Below, piece by piece: positions 28,148-37,071 of a stretch of DNA of 64,000 bases. The notes below the pieces were generated by a model. That model did no database searches, was not told where the DNA came from, and saw only the letters and a program-made list of their open reading frames with translations. Every line of letters starts with the position of its first letter. The first letter of the stretch is position 1. A program made the position numbers and the translations under genes. Origin of the DNA: Verrucomicrobiia bacterium (GTDB lineage Bacteria; Verrucomicrobiota; Verrucomicrobiia; Limisphaerales; Pedosphaeraceae); the NCBI GenBank assembly GCA_036268055.1, contig DATAUW010000036.1, positions 1 through 64,000 on the forward strand, in the 5' to 3' direction.

Positions 28148-29323
28148 ATGTTCATAGATCAAATCAAAGTTTACGCGCGGGCGGGGCACGGCGGCAAAGG
28201 CGCGGTTGCCTTTCATCGCGAGGCCTACATCACCAAGGGCGGTCCCAGCGGCGGCAACGGCGGGCGCGGCGGCAACGTCATTTTGCAGGCCGACCACGAC
28301 TTGAATAACCTCATCGCGCAATATTACGTGCCGCGGCTGATCGCGCAGGTGGGCGAGGCGGGCATGGGCAAAGGCATGGACGGCCACGCGGGCAAGGATT
28401 TGCTCATCAAAGTTCCTTGTGGAACGCTCGTGTGGAAATTACCGGCGGTGGTGACGCTCGAAGAAGTGGAGCCGGCTGAGGAAGAAGAAGAAGCCGAGGA
28501 AAAGCCGACCATCGGCGTGCGGAAACGGCCGGTCATCCGCCATTCCGGCACGGAACGCGCGCTCGAAATCAATCTTGAGGAAGAACCTGACGAAACCAAG
28601 GGCACCGCGCCCACGCATGAAGGCGAGGAATTGGTGGCGGATTTGACCGAGGACGGGCAACAATTTGTTTTGTGCAAAGGCGGACGCGGTGGATTGGGCA
28701 ATCGCAATTTCGCGACGGCGCGGCATCAGACTCCGCGTTTCGCGCAGCCGGGCGAGCCGGGTGACGAGGGCGAATTTCGGCTGGAGTTGCGGTTGATCGC
28801 GGAAGTGGGTTTGGTGGGTTATCCGAACGCGGGCAAGTCCACTTTGCTCACGGCGATTTCGCATGCGCGGCCCAAGATCGCGCCGTATCCGTTCACGACG
28901 CTGCATCCGCAAATCGGCATCGTGGAGTATAAGGATTTTCATCGGCTGACGGTTTGCGACGTGCCGGGATTGATCGAGGGGGCGAGCAATAACGTCGGGC
29001 TCGGCCACGCGTTTTTGCGGCACATCCAGCGCTGCAAAGTTTTGGTGATTCTGCTTGATATGGCGGGCACGGATGCGCGCGAGCCGTGGGATGATTATAA
29101 AAAATTGCTGAAGGAACTGGAGCTTTACGATCCGGCGCTGCTCGACAAGCCGCGATTGGTGGTGGGCAATAAAATTGACGAGCCGGTGGCGGAGGAGAAC
29201 CTGAAAGTGTTCAAGCGCAAGATCCGGAAGACGCCGGTGCTGCCGATCGCGGCGGCGTTTGATGAGGGCATCGAAAAATTCAAGGACACGATTCGCGAGG
29301 CGGTCGCGGCGGCGGAGAAGTAG
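28148..29323 (+). CDS. obgE: Obg-family ribosome-associated GTPase with an acidic insert
   Basis: Essential GTPase in 50S subunit assembly. From the ATG at 28148 it is 391 residues: the glycine-rich Obg domain (about 1-185, with GGPSGGNGG and CKGGRGGLGN) and the G domain (about 190-391) with GYPNAGKST, PFTTLHP, DVPGLIEGA and VGNKID. The Obg domain carries an unusual insert of about 50 residues (about 103-155), between GTLVWK and ELVADL, that is strongly Glu-rich. There is no OCT C-terminal domain. rplU/rpmA, often upstream of obg, are not present. Confidence 0.96.
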   Translation: MFIDQIKVYARAGHGGKGAVAFHREAYITKGGPSGGNGGRGGNVILQADHDLNNLIAQYYVPRLIAQVGEAGMGKGMDGHAGKDLLIKVPCGTLVWKLPAVVTLEEVEPAEEEEEAEEKPTIGVRKRPVIRHSGTERALEINLEEEPDETKGTAPTHEGEELVADLTEDGQQFVLCKGGRGGLGNRNFATARHQTPRFAQPGEPGDEGEFRLELRLIAEVGLVGYPNAGKSTLLTAISHARPKIAPYPFTTLHPQIGIVEYKDFHRLTVCDVPGLIEGASNNVGLGHAFLRHIQRCKVLVILLDMAGTDAREPWDDYKKLLKELELYDPALLDKPRLVVGNKIDEPVAEENLKVFKRKIRKTPVLPIAAAFDEGIEKFKDTIREAVAAAEK

Positions 29324-29383
29324 AAAACTGGCGCGCGCAACCCTCGCTTGCGAATTGTTTGCCGCCGTTCTACCTTCGCAGGC

Positions 29384-29614
29384 ATGAGTTTTTACAATCG
29401 CATCGCCATCACCATCGTCCGGCTCGTCGCGGCTGGATTTCTGGTGGTGGGTGTTCTTGACCTGGCGCTTTACTGGTTCAAGTCGCACCATGACCAGACG
29501 CCGATGAGCGTGGGCCGTTGCGTTTATTTGTCCATTCCGCTTGTGATTGGCGTGGCAATACTGGTAAAAAGTTCAGCACTGGCCCGCATGGTAGATCAAT
29601 ATCTGGATGAATAA
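29384..29614 (+). CDS. Small two-span membrane protein, unknown
   Basis: A 76-residue protein from ATG 29384 with two hydrophobic segments (about 9-30 and 46-62) separated by a short polar loop containing FKSHHDQTP. It follows obgE by 60 nt and precedes the GH57 gene by 64 nt on the same strand. No family recognised. Coding is supported by sensible membrane topology and the codon pattern matching its neighbours. Confidence 0.6.
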   Translation: MSFYNRIAITIVRLVAAGFLVVGVLDLALYWFKSHHDQTPMSVGRCVYLSIPLVIGVAILVKSSALARMVDQYLDE

Positions 29615-29678
29615 TGCCAGCGGCACGCCGGATGGACCGCGGGATTCAATGGCTTAGAAACATTTTCGACAACCTTCC

Positions 29679-31253
29679 ATGCAAGGCTACCTTTCCCTTA
29701 TCCTTCACGCGCATCTGCCTTTCGTGCGCCATCCCGAGCACGATAAATTCCTGGAGGAAAACTGGCTCTTCGAGGCCATCACCGAGACTTACATCCCGCT
29801 CATCCAAACCATGGACGGCTGGTTGCGCGATGGCATGGACAGCCGGCTCACGCTCACGCTTTCGCCCACGCTTTGCTCGATGCTACTGGACCCGCTTTTG
29901 CAGGAGCGTTACCTCCGCCACATCAGCGGCCTGATTGACCTTGCGGAAAAGGAGATTCACCGCACGCATTGGGACAACGCCTACCGCCCGCTCGCGTGGA
30001 TGTATCACCATCGTTTCACCAACACGCGCAACACTTACCAGGCCTACGGGCGCAACCTCGTCGGCGCGTTCCGCAAATTTCAGGAGCAGGGCAAACTCGA
30101 GATCATCACGTCCGCCGCGACGCATGCGTTGTTGCCGTTGCTCGCGGGGCATCCGCCGAGCATTCGCGCGCAAATCCTCGTTGCGCGTGATCATTATCGC
30201 TCGTGTTTCGGCTGCGATCCGCGCGGCATCTGGCTCCCCGAATGCGCCTACGTGGATGGCGTGGAAAATTATTTGCAGGAAGCGAACCTGCGCTGGTTCA
30301 TCATGGACACGCACGGTTTGTTGCACGCGAAACCGCGCCCGCGCTACGGCGTTTTCGCGCCGGTGTTCACGCCGAATTGCATCGCCGCCTTCGCGCGCGA
30401 CCTGGATTCGGCGCGGCAAGTTTGGAGCACGCAGGAAGGTTATCCCGGCGATGTGAATTACCGCGACTTCTACCGCGACGTCGGCTTCGATCTCGATTTT
30501 GATTACGTCAAACCGTATCTGCCTGACCTTGCGCAACGCGGTTTCACGGGCATCAAGTATCATCGCATCACGGGCACGAACGTGGAGAAAAAAGTTTATG
30601 ATCGCGATGCCGCCTTGCGCATGGCGGCGGAGCATGCGGGACATTTTCTGAGCGCACGCATGGGGCAGATTCAGCATCTCTCCAGCATCATGGACCGCCC
30701 GCCGATGCTGGTCTCGCCATACGACGCCGAGTTGTTCGGCCATTGGTGGTACGAAGGGCCGGAGTTTCTCGATTACTTCGTGCGCAAGGCAGTTTACGAC
30801 CAAAAAGTTTTCAAGCTGGTCACGCCGCACGAATATCTTGGCCGCCAGCCGACGCAACAAATCGCGCAGCCAAGCGCGTCGAGTTGGGGATCGGAAGGTT
30901 ATTGGGGTGTGTGGCTCAACGAGACGAATGAATGGATCTACCCGCATCTGCACATCGCGCAGGAACGCATGACACAGATGGCGCGGCAATTTCCCAATGC
31001 CACGGGCGTCAAACTTCGCGCGCTCAAGCAGGCGGGCCGCGAACTTTTGCTTGCGCAATCCAGTGATTGGCCATTCATCCTGCGCACCGGCACGAGTCCC
31101 GACTACGCCCGGAAACGCGTCAAGGACCACATCCTCCGGTTCATTTCTTTGCACGAACAAATCACCACGACGCGGATTGACGAAGCGTGGCTCGCGCGCA
31201 TTGAGTCTTTGGATAATTTATTCCCCGATATCAATTATCATTATTGGGCTTGA
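29679..31253 (+). CDS. GH57 alpha-glucan branching enzyme-like protein (DUF1957)
   Basis: A 524-residue cytoplasmic enzyme of glycoside hydrolase family 57. The N-terminal LHAHLPFVRHPE motif, the nucleophile Glu188 in GIWLPECAY and the acid/base Asp349 in SPYDAELFGHWW are in place, and a C-terminal DUF1957-like helical region (about 410-524) is present. GH57 members of this length are 1,4-alpha-glucan branching enzymes that introduce alpha-1,6 branches in glycogen (family knowledge). No other glycogen gene is near. The stop is immediately followed by four GAGCGG repeats. Confidence 0.92.
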   Translation: MQGYLSLILHAHLPFVRHPEHDKFLEENWLFEAITETYIPLIQTMDGWLRDGMDSRLTLTLSPTLCSMLLDPLLQERYLRHISGLIDLAEKEIHRTHWDNAYRPLAWMYHHRFTNTRNTYQAYGRNLVGAFRKFQEQGKLEIITSAATHALLPLLAGHPPSIRAQILVARDHYRSCFGCDPRGIWLPECAYVDGVENYLQEANLRWFIMDTHGLLHAKPRPRYGVFAPVFTPNCIAAFARDLDSARQVWSTQEGYPGDVNYRDFYRDVGFDLDFDYVKPYLPDLAQRGFTGIKYHRITGTNVEKKVYDRDAALRMAAEHAGHFLSARMGQIQHLSSIMDRPPMLVSPYDAELFGHWWYEGPEFLDYFVRKAVYDQKVFKLVTPHEYLGRQPTQQIAQPSASSWGSEGYWGVWLNETNEWIYPHLHIAQERMTQMARQFPNATGVKLRALKQAGRELLLAQSSDWPFILRTGTSPDYARKRVKDHILRFISLHEQITTTRIDEAWLARIESLDNLFPDINYHYWA

Positions 31254-31275
31254 GCGGGAGCGGGAGCGGGAGCGG
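31252..31275 (+). repeat. Four tandem GAGCGG units
   Basis: Four perfect GAGCGG hexamers begin inside the stop codon of the GH57 gene and run into the 111-bp gap before the toxin-antitoxin pair. A short, slippage-prone microsatellite with no obvious role. Confidence 0.8.
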
Positions 31276-31319
31276 AGAGTTGGAAATATCTTGCAAAAAC
31301 AGCCGACCCTCATTAGACT

Positions 31320-31356
31320 GGTCAATGACCGGTCAATTTAAAATTATTATTGGGAG
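31320..31356 (+). promoter_or_regulatory. GGTCA operator-like palindrome and RBS of the toxin-antitoxin operon
   Basis: GGTCA-A-TGACC (31320-31330) is a near-perfect palindrome, followed at once by another GGTCA (31331-31335). The next 15 bases are AT-rich, and TGGGAG at 31351-31356 lies 8 nt before the antitoxin ATG. The site fits an autoregulated operator, as is usual for such operons. This is inference. Confidence 0.45.
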
Positions 31357-31364
31357 AAAATTAA

Positions 31365-31622
31365 ATGAGCGAAACCACTATTATTGCGGCGTCAGAGGCA
31401 AAAGCCAAGTTTTCCGAACTGCTTGAGCGCACGCGAAAAGGCGAGGGGTTTGTTATTACATTGCATGGGGAGGAGGTCGCAAAGCTTTCTCCCGCAAAGG
31501 GCCAAAGTCTTATAGAAGTACGGGCTGCGATAACCGAAATGAAGTCGCGGCGTTCCATATTGAATCCTCCCGGCAAACCCAGGCTTAGCATTAGAGATTT
31601 AGTTAATGAAGGGCGGCGATGA
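31365..31622 (+). CDS. Phd/YefM-type antitoxin
   Basis: An 85-residue protein with the Phd/YefM pattern: TIIAASEAKAKFSELLERTRKGEGFVITLHGEEVA has been reduced here to its key parts A-S-E-A-K, FSELLERTRKG and FVITLHGEEVAKLSP. The C-terminal part would bind the toxin. Its last codons overlap the toxin start by 4 nt (ATGA), the classic antitoxin-first arrangement. Its function would be to neutralise the PIN-domain toxin and repress the operon. Confidence 0.93.
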   Translation: MSETTIIAASEAKAKFSELLERTRKGEGFVITLHGEEVAKLSPAKGQSLIEVRAAITEMKSRRSILNPPGKPRLSIRDLVNEGRR

Positions 31623-32038
31623 ATTTCATTTTGGATTCTTCGTGCGCCCTTTCATGGGTGTTTGAAGATGAAACATCACCTGAATCGGAAAAGCCTCTGG
31701 AGTGGCTGAATAAAGGCGCAAAGGCATTTGTGCCGCCACTTTGGCGTTGGGAGATGGCAAATGTTCTTATCATTGCCGAGCGTAGAAAACGGATCACCTC
31801 AGTTGAAGTTAATAGCCATCTTTCTTTTTTCCAGACTCTGCCTATTGAAATTGATGAGGCCACCGTCAATCAGGCATGGAATGGAACCCGCATTCTCGCG
31901 CAAGCGCATCAACTGACTATTTATGACGCGGCCTATTTGGAACTGGCCATTCGCCGCGGATTGCCTCTCGCAACTTTGGACACTGCGCTTCAATCCGCTT
32001 GCAAATTAGAAAAGGTTAGGTTGGCGACATTAATTTGA
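31619..32038 (+). CDS. VapC-type PIN-domain ribonuclease toxin
   Basis: A 139-residue PIN domain: first acidic site in FILDSSCALSW, the Glu of RWEMANVL, the Asp in IYDAAYLELA and the late Asp in LATLDTAL. All four acidic residues expected for metal-dependent RNase activity are visible. Length is normal for VapC. The partner antitoxin is of Phd type rather than AbrB type; mixed pairs are known. Lower GC than most neighbours. Confidence 0.93.
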   Translation: MNFILDSSCALSWVFEDETSPESEKPLEWLNKGAKAFVPPLWRWEMANVLIIAERRKRITSVEVNSHLSFFQTLPIEIDEATVNQAWNGTRILAQAHQLTIYDAAYLELAIRRGLPLATLDTALQSACKLEKVRLATLI

Positions 32039-32049
32039 TCCAGACGCGC

Positions 32050-33198
32050 TCAATACCTTGGCACGCTGTGATCAATTTCATCTGCCCAGGCATTGATGCC
32101 GCCCTTCACGCTCTTTACATATTTGAATCCCTGCTGGCGCAGGAAATTCAAAGCGCGCAGTGAGCGCACGCCGCTTTTGCAGTGGATGTAAATCTGTTGG
32201 TTCGGGTCCAGTTCCGTGAAGCGCTGCGGCAATTCTCCCAGCGGAATCTGTGGCACACCTTTGATGTGCGAAATCTCGTATTCATCCGGGTCGCGCACGT
32301 CGAGGATTTTGATGCCGGATTTGGGATCGTCCATCGCGCGCTTCATTTCCTGCACGGTCACTTCATCGGGATTGCCCACGGGAACTTCCGGCTCGGCGGG
32401 GATGCCGCAAAATTGTTCGTAATCAATCAACTCTTTGATCGTCGGCTGGTCGCCGCAAATCGGGCACTTGGGATCGCGGCGCAATTTCAACTCGCGGAAC
32501 TTCATGTCCAGCGCATTGAACAATAGCAAGCGACCGATCAACGGCGTGCCTTTGCCGATGGCCAGTTTCAAAATTTCCGTTGCCTGAATGCAGCCGACGA
32601 TTCCCGGCAGCACGCCCAGCACACCGCCCTCGGCGCAACTCGGCACCATGCCCGGCGGCGGCGGCTCGGGATAAAGACAGCGATAACACGGCCCGCCCAG
32701 GTGCGGCGCGAAGACGCTCGCCTGTCCTTCAAAGCGGAAGATCGAGCCATAGACGTTCGGCTTCTTCAGAAGAACGCAGGCGTCGTTGGTGAGATAACGC
32801 GTTGGAAAATTATCCGTGCCGTCCACCACCACGTCGTATTGCGCGATGATCTCGAGCGCGTTCTCGCTGCTCAAACGCGTGTTGTGGATGACGACTTCGC
32901 AGGTTGGATTGATGTTCTTGATGGTGTCGCGCGCGGACTCGGCCTTCGGACGGCCGACGTCCTTGGTTCCGTGCATGATCTGGCGCTGGAGATTGGAAAA
33001 ATCCACCGTGTCAAAATCCACGATGCCGATTTTGCCCACGCCGGCCGCGGCGAGATACATGCCGATGGGGGAGCCGAGGCCGCCAGCGCCGATGCAGAGC
33101 ACGCTGGTCGAGCAAATTTTCTTTTGGCCGGCGAGTCCGACTTCCGGCAATATGAGGTGGCGCGAGTACCGCCGGATTTGGTCATTATCCAGTTCCAT
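32050..33198 (-). CDS. MoeB/ThiF-type adenylyltransferase with C-terminal rhodanese domain
   Basis: A 382-residue E1-like enzyme that adenylates the C-terminus of a ubiquitin-like sulfur carrier (MoaD or ThiS), with a rhodanese that may supply sulfur. The E1 domain (about 1-260) has the nucleotide loop GAGGLGSP, the SNLQRQ block, DGTDNFPTRYL, zinc ligands CYRC and CPIC, and the PSCAEGGVLG block. The rhodanese domain (about 275-382) has Cys340 in HCKSGVRS. MoeB-R proteins can serve both molybdopterin and thiamine or thiouridine pathways; no such gene is next to it to decide. Confidence 0.93.
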   Translation of the reverse strand: MELDNDQIRRYSRHLILPEVGLAGQKKICSTSVLCIGAGGLGSPIGMYLAAAGVGKIGIVDFDTVDFSNLQRQIMHGTKDVGRPKAESARDTIKNINPTCEVVIHNTRLSSENALEIIAQYDVVVDGTDNFPTRYLTNDACVLLKKPNVYGSIFRFEGQASVFAPHLGGPCYRCLYPEPPPPGMVPSCAEGGVLGVLPGIVGCIQATEILKLAIGKGTPLIGRLLLFNALDMKFRELKLRRDPKCPICGDQPTIKELIDYEQFCGIPAEPEVPVGNPDEVTVQEMKRAMDDPKSGIKILDVRDPDEYEISHIKGVPQIPLGELPQRFTELDPNQQIYIHCKSGVRSLRALNFLRQQGFKYVKSVKGGINAWADEIDHSVPRY

Positions 33199-33322
33199 AA
33201 TTCAGTCGAGCGAGGATAATGCAGGATGGAAATATTGCAAGCTGTCGAAGTAAAGACTGTCGAGCTACTTTCCTTTTGGCCATCAAAGATAAATTTTAAA
33301 ACTGCCTGCGTCCTTTCAAAAA

Positions 33323-34114
33323 ATGAGTAAAACAAATGACAAAGGAGCGGGCACGAAAATCAAGCGGGTTTTTCTTCAAGCGGTTCGCCTTGAACGTGAA
33401 CGCGTGGACAATTTTGACAAATATCCGTTTTGCGTCCCTGCGATTCGGCATCTTCAGCGATTGGAATTCCATCCGGCCGTGACCTTTTTTATCGGCGAAA
33501 ATGGTTCCGGCAAATCCACGTTGCTGGAAGCGATTGCGGTGAAGCTTGGGTTTAATGCTGAGGGTGGCAGCAAAAATTTCAACTTTACCACACGAGAAAC
33601 GCATTCGAAATTGCACGAATTTATCACGGTCGAGCGTGGCGTCGGACGTCCAACAGATAATTATTTTTTACGGGCCGAATCTTTTTACAACCTGGCGACG
33701 CAAATTGAAGATCTGGGCGTTGTATCTGGCTACGGTCAAAAATCATTGCACCACCAATCGCACGGCGAAGCTTTTCTTGCGCTTTTACTGAACCGGCTTC
33801 AGGGCGATGGAATCTATTTGTTTGATGAACCGGAAGCGGCGCTATCTCCCCAGCGGCAATTAAGCGTTTTGACGTTATTGCACAGGTTGATTTATCACAA
33901 GGCGCAGTTGGTTATTGCAACCCATTCGCCGATATTGCTCTCTTATCCCAATGCGCGCATTTACCAATTTTCGCAAGCGGGTATTGCTGAGGTAAAATAC
34001 ACGGAAACAGAACATTATCTGGTAACGAAAGATTTTCTCAACCGGCATGAGCGAATGTTGGAAATCCTTCTGACCGCCGAAGACGAAGATTTAAAATCAA
34101 AGGAAAGGAAATAA
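33323..34114 (+). CDS. AAA-family ATPase of the OLD/SMC-like ABC type
   Basis: A 263-residue protein with a Walker A FIGENGSGKSTLLEA, Walker B IYLFDEPEAALSP, and a following ATHSPILL switch. A short region between A and B replaces the coiled coil of SMC-like proteins; SHGEAF is the signature-like piece. The family is predicted ATPase, sometimes tied to DNA repair or defence; here it is a lone gene without a nuclease partner, so no role is assigned. Lower GC than neighbours. Confidence 0.85.
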   Translation: MSKTNDKGAGTKIKRVFLQAVRLERERVDNFDKYPFCVPAIRHLQRLEFHPAVTFFIGENGSGKSTLLEAIAVKLGFNAEGGSKNFNFTTRETHSKLHEFITVERGVGRPTDNYFLRAESFYNLATQIEDLGVVSGYGQKSLHHQSHGEAFLALLLNRLQGDGIYLFDEPEAALSPQRQLSVLTLLHRLIYHKAQLVIATHSPILLSYPNARIYQFSQAGIAEVKYTETEHYLVTKDFLNRHERMLEILLTAEDEDLKSKERK

Positions 34115-34124
34115 AGAATTCTGC

Positions 34125-34193
34125 CGTGTTCAATCCGTGGCTGGAAATAGATTGGTTAGCCACTGATGAAACACGGAATGAACACAGATTATA
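34125..34193. repeat. CCACGGAT-ACACGGA dispersed repeat, inverted pair
   Basis: A GCCGTGTTCAATCCGTGGCT unit (34125-34144) is followed by the inverse unit AGCCACTGATGAAACACGGA (34159-34178) and GAACACAGAT. The two units can pair into a hairpin. Same family as 10040-10075 and 38682-38716. Confidence 0.7.
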
Positions 34194-34293
34194 ACGGAAA
34201 ACACATGCCACGTACACGTATTAGATATTTTGAGGTGGCCTCAAATTGCCTTTAACCGCAGGCTTATTTCTGCTTTGCTTTGCCGATACGATT

Positions 34294-35121
34294 ATGAATT
34301 CCAAATTCAATCCCGAGTTGACCGCCCGCCAAATCAGCAAGCTCACGAAACTCAAACCCTCGCTTGCCATCGTCCTTGGCAGCGGTTTTCAACAGGCGAT
34401 TTCCAAACTCACGGTGGATCGCGAAATCGGTTATGAAAAATTATCGGGTTTTCCGCCGGTGGGCGTCAGCGGGCATGCAGGCAAGCTGGTGCTGGGGCAG
34501 CTCGGCGGCACGCCGGTCGCTGTGCTCAGCGGGCGCGCTCATTATTACGAGGGGCATCCGATGGAGCAGGTCACGTTTGCGATGCGGGTGCTGGCTGAAT
34601 TTGGCATCAAGGACGTATTGCTCACGAATGCTGCGGGCGGTGTGAATCGCAATTTTCGTCCGGGCGATTTCATGGTGCTGACGGATCATATCAATTTTAT
34701 GGGCATGAGTCCGTTGCGCGGGCCGGCGCTGCCTAAAGGTCCGCGGTTTGTGGATCTCACCCGCGCTTATGATGATCAACTTAGCCGGGTTCTGCACGCG
34801 GCGGGAAAAGCGTGTAAGTTAAAATTGCGCAAGGGCGTTTACCTGGCGGTGTCCGGGCCGAGTTACGAAACGCCCGCTGAGATTCGTGCATTCGCGCGGC
34901 TGGGCGCCGATGCCGTGGGCATGAGCACAGTGCCGGAGACCATCGTCGCACGGCAATGCGGCTTGAACGTGGCCGGGATGTCTTGTATCACCAATCTGGC
35001 CGCGGGCCGGGGTGGGGAAACATTGTCTCATGCGGAAGTCCTCGAAACGGCGGAGCGCGTCAAGCATTCCGCGGCGCAACTTTTAGAAAGTTTTGCTGAA
35101 ATATATGGTGAAAGAGCGTAA
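34294..35121 (+). CDS. punA: Purine nucleoside phosphorylase (trimeric type)
   Basis: Cleaves inosine and guanosine with phosphate to the free base and ribose-1-phosphate in purine salvage. From ATG 34294 it is 275 residues: VLGSGF, HAGKLVLG, SGRAHYYEGHP (phosphate site), LTNAAGGVNRNFRPGD, GPSYETPAEIRAF and MSTVPE, all typical of the high-molecular-weight-independent, trimeric class. It overlaps the next gene, a cytidine deaminase, by 17 nt, giving a salvage operon. Upstream sequence is not gene-like. Confidence 0.95.
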   Translation: MNSKFNPELTARQISKLTKLKPSLAIVLGSGFQQAISKLTVDREIGYEKLSGFPPVGVSGHAGKLVLGQLGGTPVAVLSGRAHYYEGHPMEQVTFAMRVLAEFGIKDVLLTNAAGGVNRNFRPGDFMVLTDHINFMGMSPLRGPALPKGPRFVDLTRAYDDQLSRVLHAAGKACKLKLRKGVYLAVSGPSYETPAEIRAFARLGADAVGMSTVPETIVARQCGLNVAGMSCITNLAAGRGGETLSHAEVLETAERVKHSAAQLLESFAEIYGERA

Positions 35122-35506
35122 ATTAGAATTGGTGATGGAAGCCGTGAAGGCGCGCGAACGAGCGGTTGCGCCTTATTCAAAATTCAAGGTCGGCGCGGCG
35201 TTGCTAACGGCCGATGGCGAAATCATCACCGGCGCTAACGTGGAGAGCGCGAGTTACGGGCTCACTTGCTGCGCTGAACGCATCGCGCTTTTCAAGGCGT
35301 TGACTGAGGGGCGCAAAAATTTCGTGGCCATTGCGGTCGTGGCGCGCATGAAGGGGCCGATGCCTTGTGGCGCGTGCCGGCAGTTGCTGGCGGAATACGC
35401 TTCCAAAGCGGTGGTTTGGACGGCGGATAGCGCCGCGCCGCGCAAAATAAAGGAATTTACCGTCGCCGAATTGCTTCCCGCCGCATTTCTTGATGTTCCG
35501 GGTTGA
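35105..35506 (+). CDS. cdd: Cytidine deaminase
   Basis: Deaminates cytidine and deoxycytidine to uridine forms. The ATG at 35105 starts inside the end of punA and gives 133 residues. Substrate motif: VGAALLTADG, then NVESASYGLTCCAERIA with the zinc ligand Cys and catalytic Glu, and the PCGACRQ pair of Cys. Length is normal for the homotetrameric form. Translationally coupled to punA. Confidence 0.95.
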   Translation: MVKERKLELVMEAVKARERAVAPYSKFKVGAALLTADGEIITGANVESASYGLTCCAERIALFKALTEGRKNFVAIAVVARMKGPMPCGACRQLLAEYASKAVVWTADSAAPRKIKEFTVAELLPAAFLDVPG

Positions 35507-35553
35507 GAAAATGCTCTGATTGGTTAGTTTGTGCCTTTGCGAAACAATTTGTA

Positions 35554-37071
35554 ATGAAGTCAGACGTAGTACTCGGACTGCAAAACGCGAGCTGGCCTGT
35601 GCTGCTGGTGGACGGCGCTCGCACGATTCATAGCGCTAATGCCATGGCGGCGGAGGTGTTTGGTTCCAATATCACGGGCACGGCGAATTCGCTCGCGGCC
35701 ATCTGGGCCGAGGATAATGCGAACACGCCCGCCCATTTTTTGAGTTTCTGGCAGGCTGCTCCCAGTCCCACTGCGAGGATGAAATTGCGCGGTGTTGCCG
35801 GAGTGAGTGTGGCATATCTCGCGTGCATCGCCACGCTGGCGGAGGGCGAACAAAACTTTTTTCTCATCCAGTTGCTTCCCGACAAGGCCGCCGCAGAAAA
35901 CAAAACTGCCGCGATGGATGCCGGGCAGGCGCACAAACAAAAACTCGATTGCGCGCTGCAACTGGCGCGGACCGTTTCGCTGGATTTTAACAATGCGCTC
36001 ACGAGCATCCTCGGCCACACGTCGCTGGTGTTGAGCAAAATGGAGCCGAACAATCCGTGGCGGCAATCGCTCATGGAAGTCGAGAAGTCCGCTGCGAAGG
36101 CTGCCGAAATTGCCAATGACCTTGGCGCATTCAGTCGCAACGAAAAAGAAACGCGCGTCCAGCAATCGGGAAATCTCAACCAGCTTTTGCAGCGGAATGT
36201 GGAAATGTTCCAAAGCGCGAAACAGGAAAAGGAAGTTTCGTGGGCGCTGCAACTTGAGCGGAAATTGCACACGGCGAAATTTGACGAGGCCAAGATGCAG
36301 CAGGCGCTCGTGAAGATTATGGAGAATGCGATCGAATCGCTCGGGCCCGGTGGCCGCATCATCATCCAGACAAAAAATCTCGAACTCACCCAGCCCACGC
36401 AGGACCGCAACGCGCAACTCGCCGCCGGCACGTACATCTGCGCCGAGATCACGGACAACGGCGCGGGCATCGAGGCCGAGATTTTGCCGCGCATCTTCGA
36501 GCCGTTTTTCACGACCAAGCGCGGCACGAAGCATCGCGGGCTCGGGCTGGCGTGGGTGTACGGGATCGTGACGAACCACGGCGGCGGGGTGGCGGTTTCC
36601 AGCCAGCCGGGCGTGGGCACATCGGTGCGCGTGTATTTGCCTTCCGATAAAAAATTTGTCGCCGACAGTTCCGCCGGCACGGGCGATCTCAATGGCACCG
36701 AAACTATTTTGATCGTGGATGATGAGGATCTCGTGCTCACGATGGGACAGGCAATCCTTTCGCATTACGGTTACCGCGTGCTGGCGGCGAACAGCGGATT
36801 GAAGGCGCTCGAAATTTTTTCGCAGAACCAGCAGATTGATTTGCTCATCACGGATTTGGTCATGCCGAACATGAGCGGGCGCGAATTGGTGGAGCAAGTG
36901 CGACGCGTGGCTCCGTTCACGCGGATTATTTGTTCGAGTGGTTACGTTCGTCCCGTGAATGAGCAACCCGATTCCATCTCGTATCTTCAAAAACCATTTA
37001 CGAGCCGCGAGTTACTCGTTAAGGTCAAGCAAGCGTTGACCTCCGGCGAGCCTGCGCCGGTTGACGGATGA
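35554..37071 (+). CDS. PAS-like hybrid histidine-kinase protein lacking the phosphoacceptor His
   Basis: A 505-residue soluble protein from ATG 35554. A PAS-like region (about 10-105) precedes a HisKA-like region in which the H-box, normally A-H-D-F-N-N, reads ARTVSLDFNN, so the histidine position is Leu143 (codon CTG at 35980-35982). The HATPase part looks active: [24 protein letters not shown], and RGLGLAWVYG. A receiver (about 385-500) has ITDLVMPNMSG and KPF. No membrane segment. It may bind ATP without autophosphorylating on the usual His; compare the intact His575 in the CHASE2 kinase at 16996. Confidence 0.85.
   Translation: MKSDVVLGLQNASWPVLLVDGARTIHSANAMAAEVFGSNITGTANSLAAIWAEDNANTPAHFLSFWQAAPSPTARMKLRGVAGVSVAYLACIATLAEGEQNFFLIQLLPDKAAAENKTAAMDAGQAHKQKLDCALQLARTVSLDFNNALTSILGHTSLVLSKMEPNNPWRQSLMEVEKSAAKAAEIANDLGAFSRNEKETRVQQSGNLNQLLQRNVEMFQSAKQEKEVSWALQLERKLHTAKFDEAKMQQALVKIMENAIESLGPGGRIIIQTKNLELTQPTQDRNAQLAAGTYICAEITDNGAGIEAEILPRIFEPFFTTKRGTKHRGLGLAWVYGIVTNHGGGVAVSSQPGVGTSVRVYLPSDKKFVADSSAGTGDLNGTETILIVDDEDLVLTMGQAILSHYGYRVLAANSGLKALEIFSQNQQIDLLITDLVMPNMSGRELVEQVRRVAPFTRIICSSGYVRPVNEQPDSISYLQKPFTSRELLVKVKQALTSGEPAPVDG

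Noticed and set aside
29883-31160. A 425-codon minus-strand open frame opposite the GH57 gene
   Set aside because: Sense gene has catalytic Glu188 and Asp349; the antisense shows none and is Arg/His/Ala-rich as expected for a shadow.
31252-31275. Tandem GAGCGG units as a possible CRISPR or phase-variable repeat
   Set aside because: Only four 6-bp units without spacers, located after a stop codon; no phase-variation target.
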